From Berkiella sp964496435 (GTDB lineage: Bacteria; Pseudomonadota; Gammaproteobacteria; Berkiellales; Berkiellaceae): a stretch of 64,000 bases of DNA. The notes beneath the pieces are model-generated. The model saw only the letters and a list, made by a program, of their open reading frames with translations. It searched no databases and was not told where the DNA came from. The DNA lies in the NCBI GenBank assembly GCA_964496435.1, contig CAZBZP010000005.1:1-64000 (forward strand), given 5' to 3'. Both the position numbers and the translations under genes were made by a program. Positions 24,942 to 33,747 of the stretch are shown here, in pieces (position 1 is the first letter of the stretch; every line of letters starts with the position of its first letter).

Positions 24942-25969
24942 CTGTCCCCTCGCGATTTTATCAATACATAGTTAATGGTGATGACAGTGAGCAATAAACA
25001 TACGGCTACGCCATTGTGAGCAACGGCGATACTTAAAGGCAAATGCATCATCACGTTTGCTACCCCCAGCAACACTTGTATTAGCAAAAGCATCGCTAAT
25101 GAGTGACTGCAAGCAATGAATAGTCGTCTACTTTTTTTCTCTAAGTCCTTGCCAACGCGCCAGAGATTAAAGCTCAAGATGCATCCCAAGACAAAAGTAA
25201 TCAGGGCGCCTAAGCGATGGGTCACGTGAATAGTTGTTTTTTCAACTGCATCCATAAAACTTAAGGGCTCGCTAATGCCAATGGCACCAAGCACATTAAA
25301 GGCTTGCAGACTCAGATCGGGTAACCACTTTCCTTGGCATTGGGGAAAATCTGGGCAAATCAAAGCCGCATAGTTGGAACTGGTCCAGCCACCTAAAGCG
25401 ATTTGTAAAAATAAAACGAGCAAAGTAAAGAGGGCCAGTTTTCTAAGGCGGGAAGAGTAAAGCACCTTGGGTAAACTTGGAAAACGCAAAAATAACCAGC
25501 ATAGCCATAAAAGAGATAAGGTTAAAAATCCACCCAAGAGATGACTCATTACGATGATAGGTAACAATTTGAGTGTAACCGTCCACATCCCTAAGAGTCC
25601 TTGACCTATAACAAGGAAAACCAAGGTCATTGGCAGAAATAAAGGAATACTTATTTTCTTTCTTTGAAAAAAGGCGATGCAAGCAAAGAGAACAATTAGA
25701 AGACCTAAGCTTTCCGCAAAATAACGATGAGTCATTTCTGTTTGCGCTTTGGCGGTATCAACTGGCGCTTGGGGAAAGGCGCTATTGGCGCTCATGATAT
25801 CATCAACACTTTTAGGTGCGGTTAATTGTCCATAACAGCCTGGCCAGTCAGGACATCCAAGACCAGCATCTGATAAGCGTGTGTAAGCGCCAAGCAAAAT
25901 AACACTAAAAGCAAGCAGAATGCTCAGTAAATTGATGCTATTTAACCAAGGTTGTTTTGTACTAACCAA
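24938..25969 (-). CDS. ctaA: Heme A synthase (COX15/CtaA)
   Basis: 343 residues with eight membrane helices in two four-helix halves. Conserved features include GAYTRLSDAGLGCPDWPGCYG (here GLGCPDWPGCYG near 36-47), the EMTHRYFAES heme-ligand segment, the mid-loop NYAALICPDFPQCQGKW with a cysteine pair, and THRLGALITF. It converts heme O to heme A for the aa3 oxidase. The only fitting start is a TTG at 25969, overlapping the upstream gene by 8 bases; translational coupling is likely. Confidence 0.93.
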   Translation of the reverse strand: MVSTKQPWLNSINLLSILLAFSVILLGAYTRLSDAGLGCPDWPGCYGQLTAPKSVDDIMSANSAFPQAPVDTAKAQTEMTHRYFAESLGLLIVLFACIAFFQRKKISIPLFLPMTLVFLVIGQGLLGMWTVTLKLLPIIVMSHLLGGFLTLSLLWLCWLFLRFPSLPKVLYSSRLRKLALFTLLVLFLQIALGGWTSSNYAALICPDFPQCQGKWLPDLSLQAFNVLGAIGISEPLSFMDAVEKTTIHVTHRLGALITFVLGCILSFNLWRVGKDLEKKSRRLFIACSHSLAMLLLIQVLLGVANVMMHLPLSIAVAHNGVAVCLLLTVITINYVLIKSRGDS

Positions 25970-26558
25970 TTTTTGATACTCTTAATAAACGTTTCAAATC
26001 GCTCAATATCGCTTTTGCTTCCATGTCGGCATCATAGTGCATCATGATATTGCCTTGGGGATCGATAATATAAAGTTCGCCTGCCAAGTCTCTTGCCGTG
26101 CTGTTAGAGATTTGATTGAGTAAGGATTCATAATCTTTAGCATTCAGAGTTACTCTTTGCATATCAGGATAATTCTCACTGACATAAGTTTCACAAACGC
26201 TTTGTGGGCAGTTGGGATGTGCTAAAAATAAACGTTCTAACCTTTGTGTATCTTTGCCAAGCGCGGTACGGATTTGGCGCATGTTATAAAGTATGTCATG
26301 ACATGTTTGTTGACATTTGGCGGGGCTTGCATAAACCAACCACCATTTCCCTTCTAAGCTTTTAACTTCAAAAGCCTTTTTTTCAACCATATTAAGAAGA
26401 GGAACTTTTGTGATGCTCACAGCAGGTGAGATAAGATCACCGTGATTAGAGGTTTTAAGTTTATACCTTTCGCTTTTTTGCACCATCATATAAGCAAAAA
26501 GAATGGGTAAGCCAATGATGATGACAAATAAGATTAAAATAAGTTTAGGATTTTTCAT
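25962..26558 (-). CDS. SCO-like membrane protein of the oxidase cluster
   Basis: 198 residues: one N-terminal membrane helix (about 5-26), then a thioredoxin-like domain. KWWLVYASPAKCQQTCHDIL keeps a CxxxC pair like SCO proteins, and the chain ends with YIIDPQGNIMMHYD, where SCO-type proteins have a similar strand. These proteins commonly lie between surf1 and ctaA in gammaproteobacteria and are thought to assist oxidase assembly. The SCO histidine is not clearly conserved, so copper binding is uncertain. It overlaps both neighbours. Confidence 0.85.
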   Translation of the reverse strand: MKNPKLILILFVIIIGLPILFAYMMVQKSERYKLKTSNHGDLISPAVSITKVPLLNMVEKKAFEVKSLEGKWWLVYASPAKCQQTCHDILYNMRQIRTALGKDTQRLERLFLAHPNCPQSVCETYVSENYPDMQRVTLNAKDYESLLNQISNSTARDLAGELYIIDPQGNIMMHYDADMEAKAILSDLKRLLRVSKIG

Positions 26559-27286
26559 GCCTTACCCCTAAAATGGTATGCGCTTAAAAGACTCAACACC
26601 ACTAACAGGGCCGCCAATGAAAACCATTGAAAGGCATAACCCCGATGACGCGAAGGGGTCATTTGAGTACCAGGTGTATGCGGTAGCTCAAATGCATAGG
26701 GTGAGGATTTATCTAATACAACTAACATTTTGTTAATTTTTTTCCCTGTAAGATCCCCTAGCAACCCTAAATCAAGTTGCTGGACCCTCAACGGCCATTG
26801 AACTGAGTCAGTTTCCAACGCATGTCGAATAAACGGGTTACGATACGCAAAATCTAAATAACCTTCAATGGTAACTTCACCCTTCACCCCAGGTGGAAGG
26901 GGAATTTTTTGTCGTGATGGTCCCAAAGGGATCCAACCTCGGTTGACCAGAACATAATGACCTTCATTGAATTGAAAAGGGACATAGACATAGTAACCTG
27001 GGCTCGATTTATTTGTTACGTTGTCTAACAAAATAGTATATTGGTTTAGGAATTCACCCTTTAAAGCAATACGGTGATAACGCAAGCTGATGGGGGCAAT
27101 GGGGTGGGTGAGGGCTTCTTGATTTAAGATCTGATGGCGCATTCCCTTTTGCAATTGCGCTAGGATATCTTCCTTTTGCTTGGCGCGTGAAAGTTGCCAA
27201 AACCCTAAGCTACACAGTAAAGTGACGCCTGCTACGACTAACAGCGCAATTAATCCAATCTTTATAAAAGGTCTTTTGGCTCTCAT
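26555..27286 (-). CDS. SURF1-family oxidase assembly protein
   Basis: 243 residues with membrane helices at both ends (about 10-30 and 215-235) around a periplasmic domain. GFWQLSRAKQKEDIL, LNQYTILLDN, YYVYVPFQF, VLVNRGWIP and the end HRGYAFQWFSLA are SURF1 landmarks. The family helps insert heme A into subunit I. Its ATG overlaps the ATG of the divergent gene at 27285 within the four bases CATG, so the two share no intergenic DNA. Confidence 0.92.
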   Translation of the reverse strand: MRAKRPFIKIGLIALLVVAGVTLLCSLGFWQLSRAKQKEDILAQLQKGMRHQILNQEALTHPIAPISLRYHRIALKGEFLNQYTILLDNVTNKSSPGYYVYVPFQFNEGHYVLVNRGWIPLGPSRQKIPLPPGVKGEVTIEGYLDFAYRNPFIRHALETDSVQWPLRVQQLDLGLLGDLTGKKINKMLVVLDKSSPYAFELPHTPGTQMTPSRHRGYAFQWFSLAALLVVLSLLSAYHFRGKA

Positions 27287-27602
27287 GGAAAATCATTGGC
27301 TTATCAAATTAGTTATTTACGTTTTTATGATCTCTATCGTATTTTCCCTTGGTTCGGGATTTTATTACATTCTCTTTAGGCGGGATAACAGCGCGCAAGC
27401 AGTAAAAGCATTAACATTGAGAATTAGCTTGTCTTTGGGATTATTTGTTTTATTACTGGTAGCCTACGCTATGGGGTGGTTAAAACCCCATAGCCTCTTT
27501 CCTATAGCCAGTAAACAAATACAAAGAGAAATAACCACACCACATCCACAAAGTGCCAATACCAAGCCACCGCTTCAAAACCAAAATGGTGCTCCGGAGT
27601 AA
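27285..27602 (+). CDS. Twin-helix membrane protein (DUF2909-like) with extended C-terminus
   Basis: 105 residues from the ATG at 27285. Two membrane helices (about 6-28 and 44-65) flank a short loop RRDNSAQAVKALTLRI, and the fold ends with GWLKPHSLF. This matches the small DUF2909 proteins that sit inside cytochrome oxidase clusters. Those usually stop at this point (about 70 residues). Here the frame runs on for about 35 hydrophilic residues, antisense to the end of ctaE. It is the only plus-strand gene in the oxidase block. Confidence 0.8.
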   Translation: MENHWLIKLVIYVFMISIVFSLGSGFYYILFRRDNSAQAVKALTLRISLSLGLFVLLLVAYAMGWLKPHSLFPIASKQIQREITTPHPQSANTKPPLQNQNGAPE

Positions 27603-28383
27603 AGTGGCCTTTGAGGCAGCGCAAAAGAATGATGATAAGCATGATGGTGCCGATGGTCACATGGGCGCCGTGAAAGCCAGTTAGCATAAAGAAGGTTGAA
27701 CCATAAATACCTGAGCCCAAGGTAAGATTAAAATGGTGATAGGCTTCATAGTACTCATAGGCTTGGCAGCATAAGAAGCTAATACCTAAAGCAACTGTTA
27801 AGAACAGACCTATAATCAACTGAGCTCGGTTCTTTTTGACTAAGCCCCAGTGTGCAATGGTGATGGTGACGCCGCTGGTTAATAAGATCAGGGTATTGAT
27901 AGCAGGCAGTCCCCAGGCATTAATAATTTCTTTGGGTGCTGGGAACAATTTTGGATCCGGCGTATTAAGCAAAGGCCATGTCGCTTTAAATTGAGGCCAT
28001 AAAAGATGAGAAGAGCCTCTGTCACCTTCGCCGCCCAACCAAGGAATCGCTAAGTGGCGTGCATAAAATAAGGCGCCGAAGAAGGCTGCAAAAAACATCA
28101 CCTCAGAAAAAATGAACCAAGCCATTCCCCAACGAAATGAACGGTCCATTTGCTTGCTATATAAACCTTGTTGGCTTTCCTTAACAACATCACGGAACCA
28201 ACCGAACATCATGTAGGCAACACATAATGAGCCAACAAAAAAGATATAATGACCTATCGCATGACCATGGATCCAATTGGCAAGACCCACCATAAAGATA
28301 CCAAGACCAATAGAGCCTGCAATCGGCCAATGGCTTTGGGGTGGTACATAGTAGTGCTCATGGTGATGCGTCTTTTCTGACAT
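27502..28383 (-). CDS. ctaE: Cytochrome c oxidase subunit III
   Basis: 293 residues with seven membrane helices. Typical blocks are HHEHYYVPPQSHWP at the start, FSEVMFFAAFFGALFYARH, GFHGAHVTIG, and the C-terminal WHFVDVVWLFLFVFVYW. It is the third core subunit of the aa3-type terminal oxidase in the inner membrane. It lies after ctaG, as usual in this group. Its 3' end overlaps the opposing DUF2909-like gene by 101 bases. Confidence 0.95.
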   Translation of the reverse strand: MSEKTHHHEHYYVPPQSHWPIAGSIGLGIFMVGLANWIHGHAIGHYIFFVGSLCVAYMMFGWFRDVVKESQQGLYSKQMDRSFRWGMAWFIFSEVMFFAAFFGALFYARHLAIPWLGGEGDRGSSHLLWPQFKATWPLLNTPDPKLFPAPKEIINAWGLPAINTLILLTSGVTITIAHWGLVKKNRAQLIIGLFLTVALGISFLCCQAYEYYEAYHHFNLTLGSGIYGSTFFMLTGFHGAHVTIGTIMLIIILLRCLKGHFTPEHHFGFEAVAWYWHFVDVVWLFLFVFVYWL

Positions 28384-28394
28384 TCACATTCTCC

Positions 28395-28934
28395 CTAATT
28401 TTGGGTCACATCAAATAAAGTGTAGGCTAAAGTAACAGTTTTGATTTCTGGAGGAAGCTTAGGATCAACCGCGAACACCAAAGGCAGTTCTTTTCCTTCA
28501 TTCGCTGCTAAGGGTTGGTGTTGAAAACAAAAACATTCCATTTTTTTTACGTGCTTGGCAACCAGGCCAGGGCTCACACTGGGAATAGCTTGTACCACTT
28601 TGGGTTTATCACTTTTGTTCTTAACCCAAAAGGTGGTAGTGATGTATTCACCAGGATGCACCGTATATTTTCTAATTTTGGTATTAAATTCATTTTGGGC
28701 ATCGGGTAAGGAGTCATTCAATGTTGCAAGCAACACAATGGTTACAGTGCGACTGGTATCCACATCGCTACTGACCGTTTCCACAATGCCTGATGTTTTG
28801 CCATTTAAACCAGTTACTTTGCAAAACACGCTATAAAGCGGTACCAAAGCAAAGCAAAACGCGAACATGCCCAGAACCACGAGTGATAGCAGGGTTATTT
28901 GTTTGCGGATTTTTTTTGGCTGGGGTGTTGTCAT
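28395..28934 (-). CDS. ctaG: Cytochrome c oxidase assembly protein CtaG/Cox11
   Basis: 179 residues from the ATG at 28934. A GTG at 28967 is rejected because it would translate a perfect hairpin. One membrane helix (about 12-32) ends in the PLYSVFCKVTG motif; the domain keeps GLNGKTSG and MECFCFQHQPL, whose cysteines bind copper. The protein delivers copper to the CuB site of subunit I. It sits between ctaD and ctaE. Confidence 0.93.
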   Translation of the reverse strand: MTTPQPKKIRKQITLLSLVVLGMFAFCFALVPLYSVFCKVTGLNGKTSGIVETVSSDVDTSRTVTIVLLATLNDSLPDAQNEFNTKIRKYTVHPGEYITTTFWVKNKSDKPKVVQAIPSVSPGLVAKHVKKMECFCFQHQPLAANEGKELPLVFAVDPKLPPEIKTVTLAYTLFDVTQN

Positions 28935-28943
28935 CGCTCTTTT

Positions 28944-28965
28944 GTGTGTCCTCAAGAGGACACAC
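28944..28965 (-). promoter_or_regulatory. Hairpin between ctaD and ctaG
   Basis: GTGTGTCCTC and GAGGACACAC form a perfect 10-bp inverted repeat with two central bases. It lies between the ctaD stop and the ctaG ATG, with no T-run. It could protect the 3' end of ctaCD mRNA or reduce expression of the assembly genes downstream. Confidence 0.55.
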
Positions 28966-28974
28966 ACCTTTAAA

Positions 28975-30588
28975 TTACTTCACATGAGGCGGTGTCGTAA
29001 AGCTGTGATAGGGAGGTGGTGAAGGCAAGGTCCACTCTAAACCTTCAGGATTATCCCATACTTTATCAGTTGCTTTTTTACCACCACGAATGGTTTTAAT
29101 AATAATATATAAGAAGAAAACCTGACTTGCGCCAAAGATAAAGGCGCCCACACTCGCAATTTGATTAAAGTCAGCAAATTGCAGAGCATAGTCTGGAATT
29201 CGTCGTGGCATCCCTGCAAGACCTAAGAAATGCATAGGGAAGAAAGTGATGTTGATGGAAATAAAGGATAACCAAAAATGTGTTTTACCCAATACTTCGC
29301 TATACATATGGCCTGTCCATTTGGGTAACCAATAATAGGTTGCTGCAATAATCGAGAAAATAGCACCAGGCACCAGTACATAATGGAAATGTGCTACCAC
29401 AAAATAGGTATCTTGATACTGAAAGTCAGCAGGAACGATAGAGAGCATCAACCCTGAGAAGCCACCCATGGTAAATAAGAATAAAAAGGCTAAGGAAAAC
29501 AGCATCGGGGTTTCAAATGTAAGCGAGCCTTTGAGCATCGTTGCAGTCCAGTTGAACACTTTTACGCCTGTTGGTACAGCAATCAACATGGTGGCATACA
29601 TAAAGAACAATTCACCAGCTAAAGGCATACCGGTGGTAAACATATGATGCGCCCACACGATGAAAGATAAAAAGGCAATCGAACCAATTGCATATACCAT
29701 CGAGGCATAACCAAACAATGGTTTGCGGGTAAAGGTTGGTAAAATCTGAGAAATAATACCAAAGGCGGGCATGATCATGATGTAAACTTCAGGATGACCA
29801 AAGAACCAGAATACATGCTGGAACATTACAGGATCGCCACCACCTGCGGCATTGAAAAAGCTGGTGCCAAAATGACGGTCAAATAGCATCATGGTGACGC
29901 AGCCTGCTAAAACGGGCATAACAGCAATCAACAAGAAAGCCGTGACTAACCATGACCAACAAAAGATCGGCATTTTCATTAAGGTCATACCAGGTGCACG
30001 TAAATTTAAAATGGTGGCAACCACATTAATTGCCCCCATGATAGATGACATCCCCATTAAGTGGATGGCAAAGATGAAAAAGTCGGTAGAAGGTGGGCCA
30101 AACTCGGTAGATAAAGGCGCATAAAATGTCCAACCGAAGTTAGGGGCAGAGCCTTCCATAAAGAGGGTGCTTATTAAAATACCAAAAGCAACCGGCAGGA
30201 TCCAAAAGCTCCAGTTATTTAATCGTGGTAGTGCCATATCAGGTGCACCCACCATCATAGGGATTAACCAGTTGGCCAAGCCAACGAAGGCAGGCATCAC
30301 CGCGCCAAATACCATGATGAGTCCATGCATGGTGGTTAATTGATTAAAGAATTCAGGATTAACAATTTGCTCGCCAGGTTTAAATAATTCAGCCCGGATA
30401 AGCATTGCCATGCAACCGCCAAGCAAAAACATAATAAAGCTGAACCATAAGTACATGGATCCGATGTCTTTGTGATTGGTGGTATATACCCAGCGCATTA
30501 TCCCTTTAGCAGGGCCATGATCATGATGATCATCATGATGGGAGTGAGCATGATCTGTATCTGAAGTAGTAATATGTGTTGCGCCCAT
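28975..30588 (-). CDS. ctaD: Cytochrome c oxidase subunit I
   Basis: 537 residues with about twelve membrane helices. The heme a/a3 and CuB ligands are visible: MHGLIMVFG for low-spin heme, HPEVYIMIMPAFGI for the cross-linked His-Tyr and CuB, WAHHMFTTGMP for the CuB His pair, and VVAHFHYVLVPG for heme ligands. The N-terminus carries an extra His-rich stretch (HAHSHHDDHHDHG). It is the catalytic subunit of the aa3 proton-pumping oxidase and follows ctaC by 20 bases. Confidence 0.97.
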   Translation of the reverse strand: MGATHITTSDTDHAHSHHDDHHDHGPAKGIMRWVYTTNHKDIGSMYLWFSFIMFLLGGCMAMLIRAELFKPGEQIVNPEFFNQLTTMHGLIMVFGAVMPAFVGLANWLIPMMVGAPDMALPRLNNWSFWILPVAFGILISTLFMEGSAPNFGWTFYAPLSTEFGPPSTDFFIFAIHLMGMSSIMGAINVVATILNLRAPGMTLMKMPIFCWSWLVTAFLLIAVMPVLAGCVTMMLFDRHFGTSFFNAAGGGDPVMFQHVFWFFGHPEVYIMIMPAFGIISQILPTFTRKPLFGYASMVYAIGSIAFLSFIVWAHHMFTTGMPLAGELFFMYATMLIAVPTGVKVFNWTATMLKGSLTFETPMLFSLAFLFLFTMGGFSGLMLSIVPADFQYQDTYFVVAHFHYVLVPGAIFSIIAATYYWLPKWTGHMYSEVLGKTHFWLSFISINITFFPMHFLGLAGMPRRIPDYALQFADFNQIASVGAFIFGASQVFFLYIIIKTIRGGKKATDKVWDNPEGLEWTLPSPPPYHSFTTPPHVK

Positions 30589-30608
30589 TGTTCTCTTGCC
30601 TTGTTAGC

Positions 30609-31487
30609 TTAGGAGTGCTCGGTGTTCTTTTTAGATTCATCACAGGGTTGCATCAAAACAAAATCATCTGTGGCAGCCTCATCTTCATTAGACGCTGCTT
30701 TCGTTGCTTTTTGTTGTTCACTGACCCAGGCTTTGTAATCTTCTTCTGACTTTGCATCAACTACAATGGGCATATAACCGTGTTTAACACCGCATAATTC
30801 AGCACATTGTCCACGATAGATACCAGGCTTATCGGCGTCGATAAGTGTCCATACTTCATTAATGAAACCTGGAATAGCATCCTTTTTCACGCCTAATGCA
30901 GGCACCCACCAAGAGTGGATAACATCTTTACCTGTAACTAAGAAACGAATTTTCTTGCCAACAGGCACCACCACAGCTCTATCTACTTCAAGTAGGTAGT
31001 GTGGATTCTTTGGTGCTTTATTATTGATTTCATCTTCATTTGTTGAAAGATAACTGAAGAAGTTAATATTTTCATCGACATAATCATAATGCCAATACCA
31101 ACGATGGCCTGTTACTTTAATCGTAACTTCAGCATCTCTGGTATCACTCATTTCAATCAGTGTTTTGGTAGCAGGCACGGCCATCGCAATCAATATGATA
31201 AAGGGAATGATGGTCCAGATAATTTCTACCGTGGTGCTTTCATGAAAAGCGGCGGCTTGATGGCCTGCGGCCTTTCGGTGCCGAATGATTGCCCAGATCA
31301 TTAAGCTATAAACAATAATGCCTATCGCTACGCATATCCATAGGATAGTCATATGTAAGTTGTGGATATTATTGCTAACAGGTGAAACCCCTTTGGTCAT
31401 ATTAAGGGTGTAGTCAGCCCAGGCATTGCTAGCGTAAAGTCCAAACATGGCTACGATTAGACGTAAAACCTTCGGCAATTGGAACAT
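30609..31487 (-). CDS. ctaC: Cytochrome c oxidase subunit II
   Basis: 292 residues: signal peptide (about 1-24), two membrane helices (about 45-67 and 87-107), then a cupredoxin domain. CAELCGVKHGYM gives the CuA ligands Cys, Glu, Cys, His and Met; HSWWVPALGVKKDAIPG is also typical. No cytochrome c domain follows, so this is an aa3 rather than caa3 enzyme. The C-terminal 40 residues are acidic and low in complexity. It is the first gene of the oxidase operon, so its promoter should lie in 31488-31560. Confidence 0.96.
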   Translation of the reverse strand: MFQLPKVLRLIVAMFGLYASNAWADYTLNMTKGVSPVSNNIHNLHMTILWICVAIGIIVYSLMIWAIIRHRKAAGHQAAAFHESTTVEIIWTIIPFIILIAMAVPATKTLIEMSDTRDAEVTIKVTGHRWYWHYDYVDENINFFSYLSTNEDEINNKAPKNPHYLLEVDRAVVVPVGKKIRFLVTGKDVIHSWWVPALGVKKDAIPGFINEVWTLIDADKPGIYRGQCAELCGVKHGYMPIVVDAKSEEDYKAWVSEQQKATKAASNEDEAATDDFVLMQPCDESKKNTEHS

Positions 31488-31558
31488 GCCGTTTTCTCCA
31501 TATATTTTTTGATTCTAGCGGCCTGCGTCAAGAACACTAAGTCAGTTCTTAAACGCAT

Positions 31559-31580
31559 AAAAAGACGCGAGCGTCTTTTT
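31559..31580. terminator. Bidirectional terminator between apaH and ctaC
   Basis: AAAAAGACGC-GA-GCGTCTTTTT. With T-runs on both strands it should end the lptD-apaH transcript before the oxidase operon. Confidence 0.85.
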
Positions 31581-31626
31581 ATCTCCATTCTAGAGTGTTG
31601 GTTGCATTATATTGTGCTGCGCTACT

Positions 31627-32475
31627 TTACCGTGGTTTGGCGTCAAGGGAAAGGGGCTTTTGGATGTAATCCTTGCAATCAATGCTTACTTTTTGCTTGG
31701 TTTCTAAACAAAAAGCAGTTAGACAATTACCCCAGACACAACCCGTATCCAAGGCAATTATCTTTTGTGATTTTATTTCTTGGCTGGAAAGTGCAGCCCA
31801 ATGACCAAAGATCAGATTTTCATTTTGTGTTTTTCGACCTTCATAAGCATACCAGGGGATAAGTTCGCTATGTTGTTCGGGGCTGCCCTTTGCTTTCAAA
31901 TCAAGTTCACCTGCTTGAGTGCAAAAACGCATGCGGGTAAAACTATTGATAATAAAACGTGCTCTGTCCCAACCAATTAAATCATCTTTCCAAATAAGAG
32001 GTGTATTACCAAAGAGATTATCAAGAAAGTCATTAGACTGTGGACCTTGCAGCAAAGACCCCACTTCTTTGGCAAGCTTGATAGCTGTATTCAGATCCCA
32101 AGCGGGATAAATACCAGCATGCGTCATGGTAAAGCCGAGCTTGTCATCATGGTGCAATAAAGGACGGTGTCGTAGCCACTCTAATAGGGAAGCTTTATCT
32201 GCTGCTCCTAAGATCTCTTCAAAAGTATCTTTGGGGTGGGCTTTGACACTGCCACGTGCAACAGCAAGTAAGGCTAAATCATGATTACCCAAAACAACCA
32301 CGGTATTGGCTAGTGATTTGATAAAACGCAGCGTTTCTAATGAATGATATCCACGATTGATTAGATCCCCTGTAAACCAAAGTTGATCACGCGTGCTGTC
32401 GAAAGCAATTTTGGCTAATAGTTGTTCTAAGGGCCCTAAGCAACCCTGAACATCACCTATTGCATAAGTCGCCAT
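31627..32475 (-). CDS. apaH: Diadenosine tetraphosphatase, symmetrical
   Basis: 282 residues. The calcineurin-like metal motifs are GDVQG (7-11), GDLINRG (about 36-42) and GNHD (about 63-66), followed by THAGIYPAWD. The enzyme splits Ap4A into two ADP. It is the last gene of the lptD-surA-pdxA-rsmA-apaG-apaH unit, as in E. coli, 2 bases after apaG. Confidence 0.94.
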   Translation of the reverse strand: MATYAIGDVQGCLGPLEQLLAKIAFDSTRDQLWFTGDLINRGYHSLETLRFIKSLANTVVVLGNHDLALLAVARGSVKAHPKDTFEEILGAADKASLLEWLRHRPLLHHDDKLGFTMTHAGIYPAWDLNTAIKLAKEVGSLLQGPQSNDFLDNLFGNTPLIWKDDLIGWDRARFIINSFTRMRFCTQAGELDLKAKGSPEQHSELIPWYAYEGRKTQNENLIFGHWAALSSQEIKSQKIIALDTGCVWGNCLTAFCLETKQKVSIDCKDYIQKPLSLDAKPR

Positions 32476-32477
32476 GC

Positions 32478-32855
32478 TTAATTGACGAGTTCTGCGAGGG
32501 CAAGACTAAAGGGAGAAATAATGGCGTCAAAGTAATTACCTTGACTATTCAGCATGGTATAAGTGCCGTGCATGGTGCCAACCGGCGTGGGCAAAATAGC
32601 GCCGCTTGTATAACGATAGCTTTGTCCGGGTTGAATCAAAGGTTGTTCGCCAACAACCCCTTCGCCATGAACTTCCTGGGTATGACCATTGGCATCGGTA
32701 ATAATCCAATGTCTTGTGAGTAACCTAGCTGCTTTTGTGCCATGGTTGCTAATAGTGATGGTATAGCTAAAAGCATAGCGCTGTTGGCTGGGATCGGAAT
32801 GTTCAGGTAAATAATGAGTTTGTGCCGTAATACCGATGTGATTATCAATTGGCAT
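32478..32855 (-). CDS. apaG: ApaG protein
   Basis: 125 residues from the ATG at 32855 with AGAGG upstream; a TTG six codons earlier is less likely. The immunoglobulin-like ApaG fold is marked by YAFSYTITISNHG, LLTRHWIITDANG, VHGEGVVGEQPLI and the TPVGTMHGTY stretch. The fold is known, its molecular role is not settled. It sits between rsmA and apaH. Confidence 0.92.
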   Translation of the reverse strand: MPIDNHIGITAQTHYLPEHSDPSQQRYAFSYTITISNHGTKAARLLTRHWIITDANGHTQEVHGEGVVGEQPLIQPGQSYRYTSGAILPTPVGTMHGTYTMLNSQGNYFDAIISPFSLALAELVN

Positions 32856-32920
32856 TATGTGGCCTCTATTCAACTAGATGTAGTCCAGAATACGGGCAAT
32901 GCAGCAAATAGTAAATCCCC

Positions 32921-32945
32921 CGCCCTTCTTTATAATAGAGGGGCG
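32921..32945 (-). terminator. Possible terminator after rsmA
   Basis: CGCCCTTCT and AGAGGGGCG-type arms form a 9-bp stem with one mismatch and a 6-7 base loop just past the rsmA stop. On the minus strand it is followed by GGGGATTT, a weak tail, so partial read-through into apaG is expected. Confidence 0.4.
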
Positions 32946-32949
32946 CGCT

Positions 32950-33747
32950 TTAGCGAGATGGGGTATTCACGGCATCACTTAAGGCGATAAACTCAGCAAT
33001 GCTTAATGTTTCAGGTCGACGAATGGCGTCTATTTGCAGCTGTTCAAAAATCTCTGGTGCTACCATACCATTGAGTGCATTTTTGAGCGTCTTTCGGCGA
33101 TGTGAAAATGCAGTTGTCACCAATTGCGCAAAAACTTTTTCGTTCTTTGCCACAGGATGAGGACGATTATCGCCATAAGGGATTAAACGCACCATGGCAG
33201 AGGTTACTTTTGGCGGCGGTGAAAAAGATTTGGGTTGCACTTCAAATAAGGATTGCACCTGGCAATGATATTGCAACATGATGCTCAAACGACCATAGTC
33301 TTTGGAGTTCGGTTTTGCCGCCATACGCACAACCACTTCCTTTTGCAACATGAACAACATGTCTTCAATAATGTGGGCATAATGCAAAAGATAAAAAAGC
33401 AAAGGTGTTGAAATATTGTAGGGTAGGTTACCGAAGATTCTTAACTTATGTCCTGGCTCATATAAAGTGTCAAAATCAAATTGCAAAGCATCTGCTTGAT
33501 GCACGCTTAATTGTTCTTTAGCGTAATCACGGATAAGTTTTGCGCTTAAATCATTGTCAATTTCAATGACATGCAAATGCGTGGTATGTTCTAACACTTG
33601 CTTTGTTAAAGCCCCCAATCCTGCACCTATTTCAACCAGATGTTGATTTGGTTGAGGATGTAAAGCCTGCACAATCCGGTTTATAACGTTATTATCAATT
33701 AAAAAGTTTTGGCCAAAGCGCTTACGCGGTTGATGATGTTCGCTCAT
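32950..33747 (-). CDS. rsmA: 16S rRNA dimethyladenosine transferase
   Basis: 265 residues. The SAM-binding motif I is VEIGAGLGALT (about 38-48) and the catalytic NLPYNIS motif is near 105-111, both diagnostic of KsgA/RsmA. RKRFGQNFLID at the start is also typical. It dimethylates two adjacent adenines near the 3' end of 16S rRNA. It overlaps pdxA by 4 bases. Confidence 0.96.
   Translation of the reverse strand: MSEHHQPRKRFGQNFLIDNNVINRIVQALHPQPNQHLVEIGAGLGALTKQVLEHTTHLHVIEIDNDLSAKLIRDYAKEQLSVHQADALQFDFDTLYEPGHKLRIFGNLPYNISTPLLFYLLHYAHIIEDMLFMLQKEVVVRMAAKPNSKDYGRLSIMLQYHCQVQSLFEVQPKSFSPPPKVTSAMVRLIPYGDNRPHPVAKNEKVFAQLVTTAFSHRRKTLKNALNGMVAPEIFEQLQIDAIRRPETLSIAEFIALSDAVNTPSR

Noticed and set aside
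31479..31862. 127-codon plus-strand frame between ctaC and apaH
   Set aside because: It crosses the bidirectional terminator and is antisense to both genes.
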